Assembly (NCBI GenBank): GCA_045639905.1
Contig: JAZUDZ010000023.1
Span: forward strand, 62,001 to 126,000
DNA from: RGIG426 sp045639905
GTDB taxonomy: Bacteria > Bacillota > Clostridia > Oscillospirales > Acutalibacteraceae
Direction of reading: 5' to 3'
DNA: 64,000 nucleotides
Shown: piece after piece, positions 33,057-41,462 of the stretch
Numbering within the stretch: the first letter of the stretch is position 1
Layout of the letters: each line of letters begins with the position of its first letter
Notes under the pieces: model-generated
Seen by the model: the letters and a program-made list of their open reading frames with translations, nothing else
What the model was told of the DNA's origin: nothing
Databases searched by the model: none
Translations under genes and position numbers: made by a program

Positions 33057-36000
33057 ATGTTCTTAAAATCTCTGGAAATTCGAGGATTTAAATCCTTTCC
33101 GGACAAGACCATTCTATCTTTCGGTGAAGGAATCACCGCAGTAGTTGGTCCGAACGGTAGCGGAAAATCGAATATTAGTGATGCTATCCGCTGGGTTTTG
33201 GGTGAACAGTCCAACAAAACCCTCCGTAGCACAAAAATGGAGGATGTCATCTTTAACGGAACCGCCACCAGAAAGCCGTTGGGATTTGCCGAGGTTTCCC
33301 TCACCATTGACAACCGTGACCGTGAACTGGCATTTGATTCCGACGAGGTTTGTGTTTCCCGTCGCTATTACCGTTCCGGCGAAAGTGAATATATACTGAA
33401 CAACACCACCGTCCGTTTAAAAGACGTGCAAATGTTGTTTATGGATACCGGTCTCGGCCGTGATGGTTATTCCGTCATCGGACAAGGCCGTATTGCCGAT
33501 ATTGTTGCTTCCCGGTCGGATAACCGCCGTGAAATTTTCGAAGAGGCTGCCGGCATTTCCAAATATCGTTATCGCAAAAATGAAGCGGAACGTCGCCTGC
33601 AAAATACCGAAGACAACCTGGTCCGTTTGCGGGACATTATGGCTGAACTGGAAAGTCGTGTCGGCCCGCTGGAAACCCAAGCGAAAAAAGCCGAGAAATT
33701 CTTATCCTATGCAGATGAGAAAAAGAGTCTTGAAATCGGTCTGTGGTTATACGACATTTCCAGATCGAGAGATGTTATGCGTTCTCTCAGCGACAAGCTG
33801 GAACTTGCCAGGACCCAGTATGACACTGCAGAAACCTCCATTGATGAGATTGAGCGCAAAATAGAAGAAATCGGAGAAGAAATGCTGTCTTTCTCCGTTC
33901 AAATCGACGAACTCCATCGTTCTGCCATTTCCTTTGACGAGCAGGCAGCCCATGTGGAGTCCGATATAGCGGTTTATAGAAACGACATCACTCACTTGGA
34001 AGAAGACATCAAACGGATTGAGACTGACCGTGACCAGCACAATTCCGACGACCAGCAGCTACAGGATGAAATCGCTCATTGTCAGGAAGAAATTACGAAG
34101 CGAGAAGCTCTTATTGCCGAAGCCGACCAAGAACGTTTGGCACTTTCCGAGCAACTCGATGCCATTTCTCAAAGCAGCGATGAAGCCAGTACTCAAATGC
34201 AGGATCAAAACCAAATCGCCACGGATATAGCCAAAGAACTGGCCGAAGTTCGTGTTCAAGAAATCACCGGCAACAGTACGCTGGCGGAGATTGCCATTCA
34301 GATTGAACAGCTGGAGTCTTCCGTTGAATCTCTCAGAGCCGCTGCCGAAGAAGCCGAGCAGGAGAAAACGGAAAGCACAGCCGCCTACGAAGCCTGCCAG
34401 AATAACATTGAAAGTTTACAGAATACCGTTAACGGCTATGAAATGCGGTATAATGCCCGAATGGAAAAAGCCGAAAAAGCAAAACACGAAGCCGAGCAGG
34501 CTCACTTGGATGCCGAAGAAACCAAACGACGTCTTCACATTCTGGAAGATTTGGAGCGGACCATGGAAGGGTTTGCCGGCAGCACAAAGCTGATTATGAA
34601 GCAAGCAGAGCGCGGTGTTATGCCCGGTATCCACGGTGCCGTTTCCCGTTTGATGGAAGTGCCGACTGAACTGGCGCTTGCTATCGAGACCGCCCTCGGA
34701 AATGCAGCCCAGAATGTTATTTGCAACACCGTAAAAGACGCAAAACGAGGCATTCAGTTCTTAAAGAACGAAAACGCCGGACGTGTCACGTTTCTCCCCA
34801 TCGATACAATCAAGGATAATCCGCTTAAAGAAAGCGACGTAACAAAAGAGCCCGGCGTTCGCGGTATTGCCTCTGATTTGATTTCCTATGATTCCAAGTT
34901 TGCCGCCATTATGAGCAGCTTACTGGGACGCACCGTAATTGCGGACGATATGGACACCGCAACCGAAATAGCCAAAAAATACCAATATCGGTTCCGTGTG
35001 GTAACCCTTGACGGACAGGTCGTTAATGCCGGTGGTTCCCTGACCGGTGGTTCTCATGTCAAAGGTGCCGGTCTCCTCTCCCGTCGTTCCGAAATGGAAG
35101 TCCTGCAGGAACAACAAAGAAAGGCTGAGGAAAAAGCAGAAGCAGCAAATAACACCTACCTGGATCTTCAGGAGGAAGCTTCCGCTGCCAAAGCCGCGCT
35201 TATCGGAGCACAGGGCGAATTAACAACTGCCCAAGAGGACGGCATTCGATTGGAATCTGATTTCCGACGTATTACGGAGCTGGCAGAAAACCGTGCCGAA
35301 GCTTTGGAGAATTGTCTAGCTGATATCGAAGCATTAAACAAACGTACGACAGAAACCACTGCGATTATCACCGAAGCAAAAGCAAAAATCGAAAAATTAA
35401 CCCAGCGGCAGGAAGCCGTTAACGATATTTTGGAAAAACTGTCCGGCGGACGTGCCGAAATGTCAACTGTCCGAGATTCTCTTTCCACTCAAATGGCCGA
35501 GATTAAACTTCGTTCCGTTGGATATGAGAAAGAAATTGATGGCATTCGTGCCACCATTGACGGCATTGAAAAGCGTCGCTTGAACGATGACGACTACCGC
35601 GAACAGCTGAATGCCCAAATTGACGGCATTCAAAACCGTATCGGTGAAATCCGGGAATCTATCGAAAAGCTTACAGCGGAGGCTGAAGGATATCGAAAAG
35701 ATGCTCAATCAGCCCGTGACACAGCCGATTTGATGGTTCAAAAGAAAAATGAAAACGACACCGAAGTTTCTTCGCTTCGTCAAAAAAGTCGTTCCCTGTC
35801 AGACGAGAAAGAACGTCTCGGCGGTGAAGTGGCCCGTTTGGAAGAAAAATCCACGCACGCCGAGGAAGAAACTGACAATATTTTGCGTAAACTTTATGAG
35901 GAATATGAATTAACCCGTGCGGAAGCAGAAGAGATTGCAACCGTACCGGAAGATATTCCGGAATCCAGGCGTCGACTGAACGAACTCAAAAACAAAATCC

Positions 36001-36644
36001 GCGGTCTTGGATCCGTCAACGTCGGTGCCATTGAGGAGTACAAAGAAGTCAAAGAACGGTACGACTTTATGTCTGTGCAAATTGCCGACGTGGAAATCTC
36101 CAAAAAAGAACTTTTGGAATTAATCGAAGACCTGACCACGCAAATGCGTGAAATGTTTATTCTTCGATTTAACCAAATCAACACCTACTTTCAGGAAACC
36201 TTTGTGGATTTGTTCGACGGAGGCAAAGCCATACTTAAATTGGAAAATCCCGACGATATTCTGCATTCCGGCATTGAGCTGAATGCTCAACCACCCGGAA
36301 AGGTCATTTTGAACATTGATGCTTTGTCCGGCGGTGAAAAGTCATTGACGGCTATCGCATTGTTGTTTGCCATTCTCCGCGTAACACCGTCCCCATTCTG
36401 TATGCTGGACGAAATTGATGCCGCCCTGGATGACACCAATATTGCTCGTTTTGTCTCCTACCTTCGTCGCTTAACCGACAAGACGCAGTTTATTGCCATT
36501 ACCCACCGCCGTGGTACCATGGAGGAATCCGATGTCCTGTATGGCGTCACCATGCAGGAAAAAGGTGTTACCAAACTCCTTGAACTTCGCGCCAGCGAAG
36601 TGGAAGCCCGTCTCGGTATCCGTCCGGACGAGGTACAAGCCTAA
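33057..36644 (+). CDS. smc: Chromosome condensation ATPase SMC
   Basis: Core of the SMC-ScpAB condensin that compacts and segregates the chromosome. It has 1195 residues. Walker A GPNGSGKSN (31-39) starts the N-terminal head. Long coiled coils flank a hinge around residues 510-680 (RGIASDLISYDSKF, GGSLTGGSHVKGAGLL). The C-terminal head has signature SGGEKSLTAIALLF and Walker B PSPFCMLDEIDAALDD. It lies between rnc and ftsY as in Bacillus, and all functional motifs are intact. Confidence 0.97.
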   Translation: MFLKSLEIRGFKSFPDKTILSFGEGITAVVGPNGSGKSNISDAIRWVLGEQSNKTLRSTKMEDVIFNGTATRKPLGFAEVSLTIDNRDRELAFDSDEVCVSRRYYRSGESEYILNNTTVRLKDVQMLFMDTGLGRDGYSVIGQGRIADIVASRSDNRREIFEEAAGISKYRYRKNEAERRLQNTEDNLVRLRDIMAELESRVGPLETQAKKAEKFLSYADEKKSLEIGLWLYDISRSRDVMRSLSDKLELARTQYDTAETSIDEIERKIEEIGEEMLSFSVQIDELHRSAISFDEQAAHVESDIAVYRNDITHLEEDIKRIETDRDQHNSDDQQLQDEIAHCQEEITKREALIAEADQERLALSEQLDAISQSSDEASTQMQDQNQIATDIAKELAEVRVQEITGNSTLAEIAIQIEQLESSVESLRAAAEEAEQEKTESTAAYEACQNNIESLQNTVNGYEMRYNARMEKAEKAKHEAEQAHLDAEETKRRLHILEDLERTMEGFAGSTKLIMKQAERGVMPGIHGAVSRLMEVPTELALAIETALGNAAQNVICNTVKDAKRGIQFLKNENAGRVTFLPIDTIKDNPLKESDVTKEPGVRGIASDLISYDSKFAAIMSSLLGRTVIADDMDTATEIAKKYQYRFRVVTLDGQVVNAGGSLTGGSHVKGAGLLSRRSEMEVLQEQQRKAEEKAEAANNTYLDLQEEASAAKAALIGAQGELTTAQEDGIRLESDFRRITELAENRAEALENCLADIEALNKRTTETTAIITEAKAKIEKLTQRQEAVNDILEKLSGGRAEMSTVRDSLSTQMAEIKLRSVGYEKEIDGIRATIDGIEKRRLNDDDYREQLNAQIDGIQNRIGEIRESIEKLTAEAEGYRKDAQSARDTADLMVQKKNENDTEVSSLRQKSRSLSDEKERLGGEVARLEEKSTHAEEETDNILRKLYEEYELTRAEAEEIATVPEDIPESRRRLNELKNKIRGLGSVNVGAIEEYKEVKERYDFMSVQIADVEISKKELLELIEDLTTQMREMFILRFNQINTYFQETFVDLFDGGKAILKLENPDDILHSGIELNAQPPGKVILNIDALSGGEKSLTAIALLFAILRVTPSPFCMLDEIDAALDDTNIARFVSYLRRLTDKTQFIAITHRRGTMEESDVLYGVTMQEKGVTKLLELRASEVEARLGIRPDEVQA

Positions 36645-36668
36645 CCATAACGAAAGGAAAGTATTCAT

Positions 36669-37577
36669 ATGGGCTTTTTTTCAAAAATTGCAGCCGGTCT
36701 TCAAAAAACCAAGCAAGTGCTGAACACCCCCATCAACGACCTGCTGAAATCCGGACATCTTGATAATGATTTTTATGAAGAACTGGAAGAAATTTTAATC
36801 ATGGGTGACGTGGGAGCCTCCACGGCCTCTCATATTTGTGATGAACTTCGCGAAAAAGTGAAAGAAGAAAAAGTCACGGAGCCGGCAGACGTCAAACGTC
36901 TTTTAAAAGAAATCGTTGCCGATATGCTTCGCGGCGGACAGGAACTGAATCTTCATTCCACACCTTCTCTGATTTTGGTTATCGGTGTCAACGGTGTCGG
37001 TAAGACAACCACCATCGGGAAGATGGCCGCTCAATTCAAAAGCGAAGGCAAAAAAGTTTTATTGGGCGCTGCCGACACATTCCGTGCCGCCGCCATTGAA
37101 CAGCTCGATATTTGGGCCAAACGAGCCGATGTCGATATTATCAAACACGGAGAGCGTGCCGATCCGGCAGCCGTTGTGTTTGACACCTGTGAGGCGGCAA
37201 AAGCCAGAAACACAGACATTGTGATTGTTGATACGGCGGGTCGACTTCATAACAAGAAAAATTTGATGGACGAACTGTCCAAAATTCACCGTGTCATTGA
37301 CCGCGGTCTTCCGGACGCAGACAAAGAAGTCCTGCTTGTTTTGGATGCCACGACCGGGCAAAATGCCGTTAATCAAGCCAAAGAATTTAAGAACGTCGCC
37401 AATATTACCGGTATTGTTTTGACAAAACTTGACGGAACCGCCCGCGGCGGTGTTGTGTTGACCATTCGAGAGGACTTAAATGTTCCGGTCAAATACATCG
37501 GTGTCGGTGAAGGAATTGACGACTTGCAGCCTTTTGACCCCGATGCTTTTGTGGAAGGATTATTTGGTGAGGACTAA
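36669..37577 (+). CDS. ftsY: Signal recognition particle receptor FtsY
   Basis: GTPase that docks SRP-ribosome complexes on the membrane. It has 302 residues. A short N domain precedes the G domain with GVNGVGKTTTIGKMA, ADTFRAAAIEQL, VDTAGRLHNKKNLM and LTKLDGTARGG; the protein ends EGIDDLQPFDPDAFVEGLFG. It lacks the acidic A domain of E. coli, as usual in Firmicutes. Its stop overlaps the next start (TAATG). Confidence 0.97.
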   Translation: MGFFSKIAAGLQKTKQVLNTPINDLLKSGHLDNDFYEELEEILIMGDVGASTASHICDELREKVKEEKVTEPADVKRLLKEIVADMLRGGQELNLHSTPSLILVIGVNGVGKTTTIGKMAAQFKSEGKKVLLGAADTFRAAAIEQLDIWAKRADVDIIKHGERADPAAVVFDTCEAAKARNTDIVIVDTAGRLHNKKNLMDELSKIHRVIDRGLPDADKEVLLVLDATTGQNAVNQAKEFKNVANITGIVLTKLDGTARGGVVLTIREDLNVPVKYIGVGEGIDDLQPFDPDAFVEGLFGED

Positions 37578-38170
37578 TGCGATTCGTAATTGCTACACAT
37601 AACGCACACAAATTAACTGAATTTGCCCGCATCCTGAAACCGCTGCACATAGAAGCTCTTTCGGAAAACGAGCTCTCTGCTCCCCTTCCCGATGTGGAAG
37701 AAACCGGAACCACCTTTGCGGAAAACGCATATCTAAAAGCCGCTTCTGCCTGTATGGCGACCGGGCTTCCGGCTGTTGCCGATGATACGGGACTGTGTGT
37801 GGATGCCCTTAACGGAGAACCGGGGATTTATTCCGCACGCTATGCGCCGGATGATGTCAAATCCGAAACCATTCTGCAAAAAATGTCGGATGTACCGACA
37901 GACGAACGCTCCGCCCGATTTATTTGCGCCATTTGCTGCGTTTTTCCAAATGGCGATCGGCTGGATGTGCAGGGCGTATGCGAGGGCGTTATCTCCGCAA
38001 ATATCAGAGGAACGAACGGCTTTGGCTATGACCCGATTTTTGAGTGCCCCGACGGAAGAACCTTCGCCGAAATGACCGCAGAAGAAAAAGATGCTTACAG
38101 TCATCGTGGAAAAGCACTTAAGCTGTTTTCCGAAAAACTGCAAGCTTATCAAGAGGAGAAATATGTATGA
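37577..38170 (+). CDS. rdgB: Non-canonical purine NTP pyrophosphatase (RdgB/HAM1)
   Basis: Removes dITP, ITP and XTP from nucleotide pools. It has 197 residues. The ATHNAHKLTEF start, VADDTGLCVDALNGEPGIYSARYA and GFGYDPIFECPDGRTFAEM are the family motifs, with the general-base aspartate in DDTG. It is coupled to ftsY by a 1-base overlap and to yhbY by a 4-base overlap. Confidence 0.95.
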   Translation: MRFVIATHNAHKLTEFARILKPLHIEALSENELSAPLPDVEETGTTFAENAYLKAASACMATGLPAVADDTGLCVDALNGEPGIYSARYAPDDVKSETILQKMSDVPTDERSARFICAICCVFPNGDRLDVQGVCEGVISANIRGTNGFGYDPIFECPDGRTFAEMTAEEKDAYSHRGKALKLFSEKLQAYQEEKYV

Positions 38171-38457
38171 CCAGTAAACAACGAGCCTTTTTAAGAGGCC
38201 AAGCCAATACGCTGGACCCCATTGTCCATGCCGGAAAAGGTGGCGTATCCGATACAATGGTTGTCCAGGCAGACGATGCCTTAACGGCCAGAGAACTTAT
38301 CAAAGGCCGGGTGCTGGAAACCTGTCCGGAATCCGTACGTGATGTGGCGGAATTGTTGGCCGAAAAAACCAACGCCGAAGTCGTTCATGTCATCGGAAGA
38401 ACCTTCGTCCTGTATCGGAGAAATATGAAAGAACCGAAAATCATTTTACCTCGCTAA
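38167..38457 (+). CDS. yhbY: YhbY-family RNA-binding protein (CRM domain)
   Basis: A 96-residue single CRM-domain protein associated with 50S subunit precursors. TSKQRAFLRGQANTLDPIVHAGKGGVSD contains the GxxG-like loop, and ELIKGRVLETCPES follows. It overlaps the RdgB gene by ATGA and lies 13 bp ahead of nadD-yqeK, matching the common Firmicutes neighbourhood of yqeI-nadD-yqeK-rsfS. Confidence 0.92.
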   Translation: MTSKQRAFLRGQANTLDPIVHAGKGGVSDTMVVQADDALTARELIKGRVLETCPESVRDVAELLAEKTNAEVVHVIGRTFVLYRRNMKEPKIILPR

Positions 38458-38470
38458 AGGAGAGACCTCT

Positions 38471-39673
38471 ATGAAGCTGGCCATGTTTGGCGGCACCTTT
38501 GACCCAATTCATTTATCTCACCTTGCACTTTGTAAAGCCTGCAAGGAGGCGCTACAATTAGACAGGGTCATTTTGATGCCGACCTTTCAGCCTCCGCACA
38601 AAACAAAAAGCAGTTCCACCTCCACCTATCACCGACTGAACATGTGTCGGTTGGAAGCAGAAACCTATCCTTGGCTGACCGTTTCCGATATGGAAATCCG
38701 TCGAGGAGGCGCAAGTTTTACGGTAGATACTTTGACGGAACTGAAGCGGGAACATCCAAACGATGAATTGTATCTTTTGACCGGTGCGGATATGTTTTTA
38801 ACCATTCAAACATGGTTTCAGTATTCCGAATTTCTGAAACTTGCCACTCTTTGCACGGTTCCGCGTGGGGATACTCCCATCGAAAAACTTCGTGAACATG
38901 CAAAAGAGCTGCAAAAAGATGGTGCTAAAACGGCCGTTATCGATGCCGTTCTGCCTCCCATTTCTTCCACACAGATTCGTCTGTCCCTTACCGATAATAC
39001 GGAAGATTGGAAAACAATGGTTTCGGAGCCCGTTGCCGATTATATTCTTCGAAACGGACTGTATACGGAACCGGATACCACGCTTTCCTTAGACGAACAG
39101 TATACGGAAATTATTAAGAAACGACTAACCCCCTATCGTTTCACCCATTCCCTGGCCGTTGCCAAAGAAGCGAAACGATTAGCTGAAAAATACGGCGGAG
39201 ATCCGAAGAAATCGTACACCGCCGGACTGTTACATGATATTATCAAAGACACACCTCCGTCCGAGCAACTTCACATTGCCGAAACCTTTGACGTTGATTT
39301 GGACGAGGTTGAAAAGAACAGTCCGAAGTTATGGCACGCCCGTCTCGGTTCTGTTTTTTTGGAATATATTTTGGGAATCAGCGACCGGGATATCCTGCAT
39401 GCGGTTCGCTACCATACAACCGCACGGGCGGGAATGTCGCTTTTGGAAAAAATAATTTATATAGCCGATTTTACATCGGAAGACCGAGACTATGACGATG
39501 TCGACGTTATGAGACGGAAGGCCGATGTTTCGCTGCAGGACGCCATGCAATATGCCCTGCAATATACTATTGACGATTTAACCGAACGCGGTTCTGTTGT
39601 CCATCCGGACACATTGGCCGCCTATCGAGAAGTCTTTGGATTTGATTGGAAAGGAAGGAAGTCACATGACTAA
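38471..39673 (+). CDS. Fused nicotinate-nucleotide adenylyltransferase and YqeK HD phosphohydrolase
   Basis: A 400-residue fusion of two proteins that are neighbours in Bacillus. Residues 1-195 are NadD: GGTFDPIHLSHL (7-18), LLTGADMF and ISSTQIR, which adenylates nicotinate mononucleotide in NAD synthesis. Residues about 205-400 are a YqeK-type HD domain (H226, H255-D256, H310, D333) that in homologues cleaves Ap4A symmetrically. The linker is short (about 196-210). One open frame without a frameshift sign joins them. The gene overlaps the LCP gene by 8 bp. Both active sites look intact. Confidence 0.93.
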   Translation: MKLAMFGGTFDPIHLSHLALCKACKEALQLDRVILMPTFQPPHKTKSSSTSTYHRLNMCRLEAETYPWLTVSDMEIRRGGASFTVDTLTELKREHPNDELYLLTGADMFLTIQTWFQYSEFLKLATLCTVPRGDTPIEKLREHAKELQKDGAKTAVIDAVLPPISSTQIRLSLTDNTEDWKTMVSEPVADYILRNGLYTEPDTTLSLDEQYTEIIKKRLTPYRFTHSLAVAKEAKRLAEKYGGDPKKSYTAGLLHDIIKDTPPSEQLHIAETFDVDLDEVEKNSPKLWHARLGSVFLEYILGISDRDILHAVRYHTTARAGMSLLEKIIYIADFTSEDRDYDDVDVMRRKADVSLQDAMQYALQYTIDDLTERGSVVHPDTLAAYREVFGFDWKGRKSHD

Positions 39674-41036
39674 CAAAGAAAGACGTGAACGCGAAGCTCA
39701 AAAGGCTGCAAAACGAGCTGCCCGCGATGCAAAGAAAAAACCGAAAAAGCAGGTGCCGCTAAATCGGACAACCACAGCAAAATCCGGCACCACACGTTCC
39801 GGTGGAAACACAACCACTTATTCATCAACCAAGACGACGGGCTCCAAAAAGAAGGGTCGGGTGCCTGCGTGGAAAATCATCATGTCCACCTTGGCTGTGT
39901 TACTGGTCATTGCCGTCGTGGTTTTCGTCATTTTGGCTGTTAAATATGTCAAAAACTATCTAAGCAGTTCTTCCGATCCCACCGTTACCACCGTAACGGA
40001 AAAAGAGCGTAGCAATGTTGCCTACTACCTGGTTGGTCTTATGGGCGAACTCAACGAAGATACCGGACTGACCGGTGACACGGAAATGCTGTCACTTGTT
40101 TGCTATGATAAAAAGGCCGGGACCGTGAATGTCCTCCAGTATCCGTCCGCCACCTATCTGGGTGACAAGGAAAACTGGGATGTTGACTCTCTATGCGAAG
40201 TTTGGTCCAAACCGGGTGATTTGCAGTGGTGTGACACCTGTAAGCGTGCCGTTTTCGACAGCGAAATCAAGGGCGGCAAACATGATGCCAACAAAAAAGA
40301 CGGCTCCTATTGCGGTTCCAAACTGACAAAGAAAAAAGACAGTTCCGTCGAGAAACTGCTGAAGGTTTTCAGCTATCAGTATGCCATCCCGATTGACAAC
40401 TATTACCTGCTCCAACAGGAATCTTTTGTCAAGCTGGTCGACCTTGTCGGCGGTATTGATATCAACCTGAAATCCTCCGAACGACTCGGCGGTATCAGTT
40501 ACGCTGCCGGTATACAGACCATTGACGGCGCCGGTGCCCTGGAATACATTCTCGGGGATGTGGACGATATTGAAGACGATATTGACAACTTAGTCCATCA
40601 GAGACAGGTTTATGTGGCTTTGTTTGAGCGTCTTTTCAAAACCGACAAAGAGAAACTGAACGAAGATGTGCTATATCCGCTTATGCAAGGTTCTACTCCC
40701 ATTCGTACCAAACGAGAGAACGATTTGGAAGATGATGTCACCTTGATGGTAAAGCTGCTTCAGAATCTCAACAAGGTGAACCGTGATAACATTACGTTCT
40801 ACATGCTTCCGGGTGAACCCGCAACCTATAGTGGTAAAGAGTTCTACTCGGTACACAAGAACGATTTATGTAAGCTGCTTAACGACTCTTTCAATCCGTA
40901 CGACACGGCTATTACGACTGAGTTCCTGCGGATGCCGGAAATCGGAAACAGCAGCAAGTCCGAACTTCACAAAAATACTTTCAGTAAGCTTCTGGTAGAA
41001 CAGTCCGGCGTCTTGGATACATCCGAGGAAGAATAA
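39666..41036 (+). CDS. LytR-CpsA-Psr family protein with divergent active site
   Basis: A 456-residue protein. A basic Lys/Thr-rich cytoplasmic N-terminus (1-75) is followed by one transmembrane anchor (about 77-100) and an extracellular LCP domain with IDNYYLLQQESFVKLVDLVG and a DxxxLVHQRQVYVALFERL helix. LCP enzymes transfer teichoic acids or polysaccharides to peptidoglycan using an arginine-rich pyrophosphate site. Here the usual SDTM/PRDT segments read GDTEML and PSATY, so at least one key arginine is missing. An insert with CDTC and a further cysteine is unusual. The ATG at 39666 overlaps the fusion gene; rsfS follows. Confidence 0.82.
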   Translation: MTNKERREREAQKAAKRAARDAKKKPKKQVPLNRTTTAKSGTTRSGGNTTTYSSTKTTGSKKKGRVPAWKIIMSTLAVLLVIAVVVFVILAVKYVKNYLSSSSDPTVTTVTEKERSNVAYYLVGLMGELNEDTGLTGDTEMLSLVCYDKKAGTVNVLQYPSATYLGDKENWDVDSLCEVWSKPGDLQWCDTCKRAVFDSEIKGGKHDANKKDGSYCGSKLTKKKDSSVEKLLKVFSYQYAIPIDNYYLLQQESFVKLVDLVGGIDINLKSSERLGGISYAAGIQTIDGAGALEYILGDVDDIEDDIDNLVHQRQVYVALFERLFKTDKEKLNEDVLYPLMQGSTPIRTKRENDLEDDVTLMVKLLQNLNKVNRDNITFYMLPGEPATYSGKEFYSVHKNDLCKLLNDSFNPYDTAITTEFLRMPEIGNSSKSELHKNTFSKLLVEQSGVLDTSEEE

Positions 41037-41073
41037 TCCATCCTTGCCGATAGAATCAAAGAAAGGAAATACT

Positions 41074-41439
41074 ATGGAACCTTTAGAATTAGTAAAAGCC
41101 ATTGCACAGTCTTTGGATAAGCACAAGGCTGTTGATTTAAAAGTCATTCGCGTGACCGGACTCACATCCATTACGGATTATTTCGTCATTGCGGAAGGTA
41201 CCAGTTCTACGCAAGTTCGCAGCTTAACCGATTATGTTGAAACCGATATGAATGCGTTAGGCGTTTCTCCTCTTCGGACGGAAGGCTACCGTGGAACAAC
41301 GTGGGTCTTACAGGACTACGGTTCCGTCGTTGTCCATGTTTTCCAAAGAGAAGCCCGCGAATATTATAACCTTGAACGCCTTTGGAAAGACGGAGAAGAA
41401 CTTTCCCTTGGCGAACTTGGAATCGAAATTGTTGAATAA
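41074..41439 (+). CDS. rsfS: Ribosomal silencing factor RsfS
   Basis: Binds L14 and blocks subunit joining in starved cells. It has 121 residues, with the typical core TSITDYFVIAEGTSSTQVRSL and the C-terminal WVLQDYGSVVVHVFQREAREYYNLERLW. The ATG at 41074 follows AAAGGA; an upstream in-frame ATG at 41044 has none. The place after the NadD/YqeK gene matches other Firmicutes. Confidence 0.95.
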   Translation: MEPLELVKAIAQSLDKHKAVDLKVIRVTGLTSITDYFVIAEGTSSTQVRSLTDYVETDMNALGVSPLRTEGYRGTTWVLQDYGSVVVHVFQREAREYYNLERLWKDGEELSLGELGIEIVE

Positions 41440-41462
41440 TCTTAGAAAAGAGTTGAAATATA

